From positions 24,747,148 through 24,811,147 of the forward strand of contig NC_090706.1 in assembly GCF_040954835.1 (NCBI RefSeq): a stretch of DNA of 64,000 nucleotides, written 5' to 3'. This DNA comes from Lepisosteus oculatus (taxonomy: Eukaryota > Chordata > Actinopteri > Semionotiformes > Lepisosteidae). The notes under the pieces are model-generated. The model was given only the letters and a program-made list of their open reading frames with translations. It searched no databases and was not told where the DNA came from. Of this stretch, positions 63,783 through 64,000 are shown one piece after another. Each line of letters begins with the position of its first letter. The first letter of the stretch is position 1. Both the position numbers and the translations under genes were made by a program.

Positions 63783-64000
63783 GTAAGCATAATTGTCTCT
63801 GGACATTTATCCATTCAATGGACATTCCATTTACAGTATATACGATAAATGGAATACAAAATAATAACGAAGTAACTATATTTAATTCACTATTAGTTCT
63901 CTTTGAACAGATAGAACACTCCTCTTTTAGCTGTAGTACAGACATTCATGAGACAGCTGATTAACTGGAAAAACTGTCAGTGAAAAAATATGGTTACTTT

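Overview
The window is vertebrate nuclear DNA. It has spliced genes with GT-AG introns, AT-rich intergenic and intronic sequence, and many interspersed repeats of fish type: Tc1/mariner, hAT, L2-like and CR1-like LINEs, 5S-rRNA-derived SINEs, V-SINEs and solo LTRs. The repeat mix points to a ray-finned fish. The CR1-like tails and the retained gene structure would suit a non-teleost such as a gar, bowfin or sturgeon relative, but that is inference and the species cannot be fixed from this sequence.

Only two protein-coding host genes are supported. Both are on the + strand, head to tail, in the right half. The first (coding exons 35030-51916) is complete and is the alpha-2 subunit of collagen prolyl 4-hydroxylase (p4ha2): 14 coding positions, one of which is filled by either of two adjacent exons (49515-49574 and 49648-49713). 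The second (57603-63782, running off the right edge) is a diverged tandem paralog. It has the same exon order and splice phases and an intact iron-binding His-X-Asp, but a strongly altered peptide-substrate-binding exon, one GC 5' splice site and a single 21-codon version of the alternative exon. Its last three coding exons lie beyond the window.

Layout: 1-2949 no recognisable gene; 2952-4581 an apparently intact Tc1-like transposon with a 339-aa transposase; 4584-17050 mostly featureless AT-rich sequence with a V-SINE, a tRNA-like repeat and a 5S-SINE; 16677-18523 a perfect 86-bp duplication bracketing a V-SINE and a solo LTR; 20197-22149 three nested solo LTRs, each with a recognisable 5-bp target duplication; 22218-24219 a hAT-like element split by a LINE fragment; 24225-27880 no confident gene but a possible p4ha2 5' exon; 27880-29640 a minus-strand L2-like LINE; 29641-35009 sequence with two 5S-SINEs; 35010-52202 p4ha2, with CR1, SINE, Tc1 and LTR-like insertions in its introns; 52744-54193 a hairpin repeat and an internally deleted Tc1-like element; 56177-56460 a V-SINE; 57580-64000 the paralog, with a V-SINE and a LINE fragment in its introns.

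Functionally, both genes should encode ER-lumen 2-oxoglutarate dioxygenase subunits that pair with protein disulfide isomerase and hydroxylate X-Pro-Gly prolines. The first looks like a conventional collagen hydroxylase. In the second, the conserved catalytic side combined with a remodelled peptide-binding side is the most interesting biology in the window.
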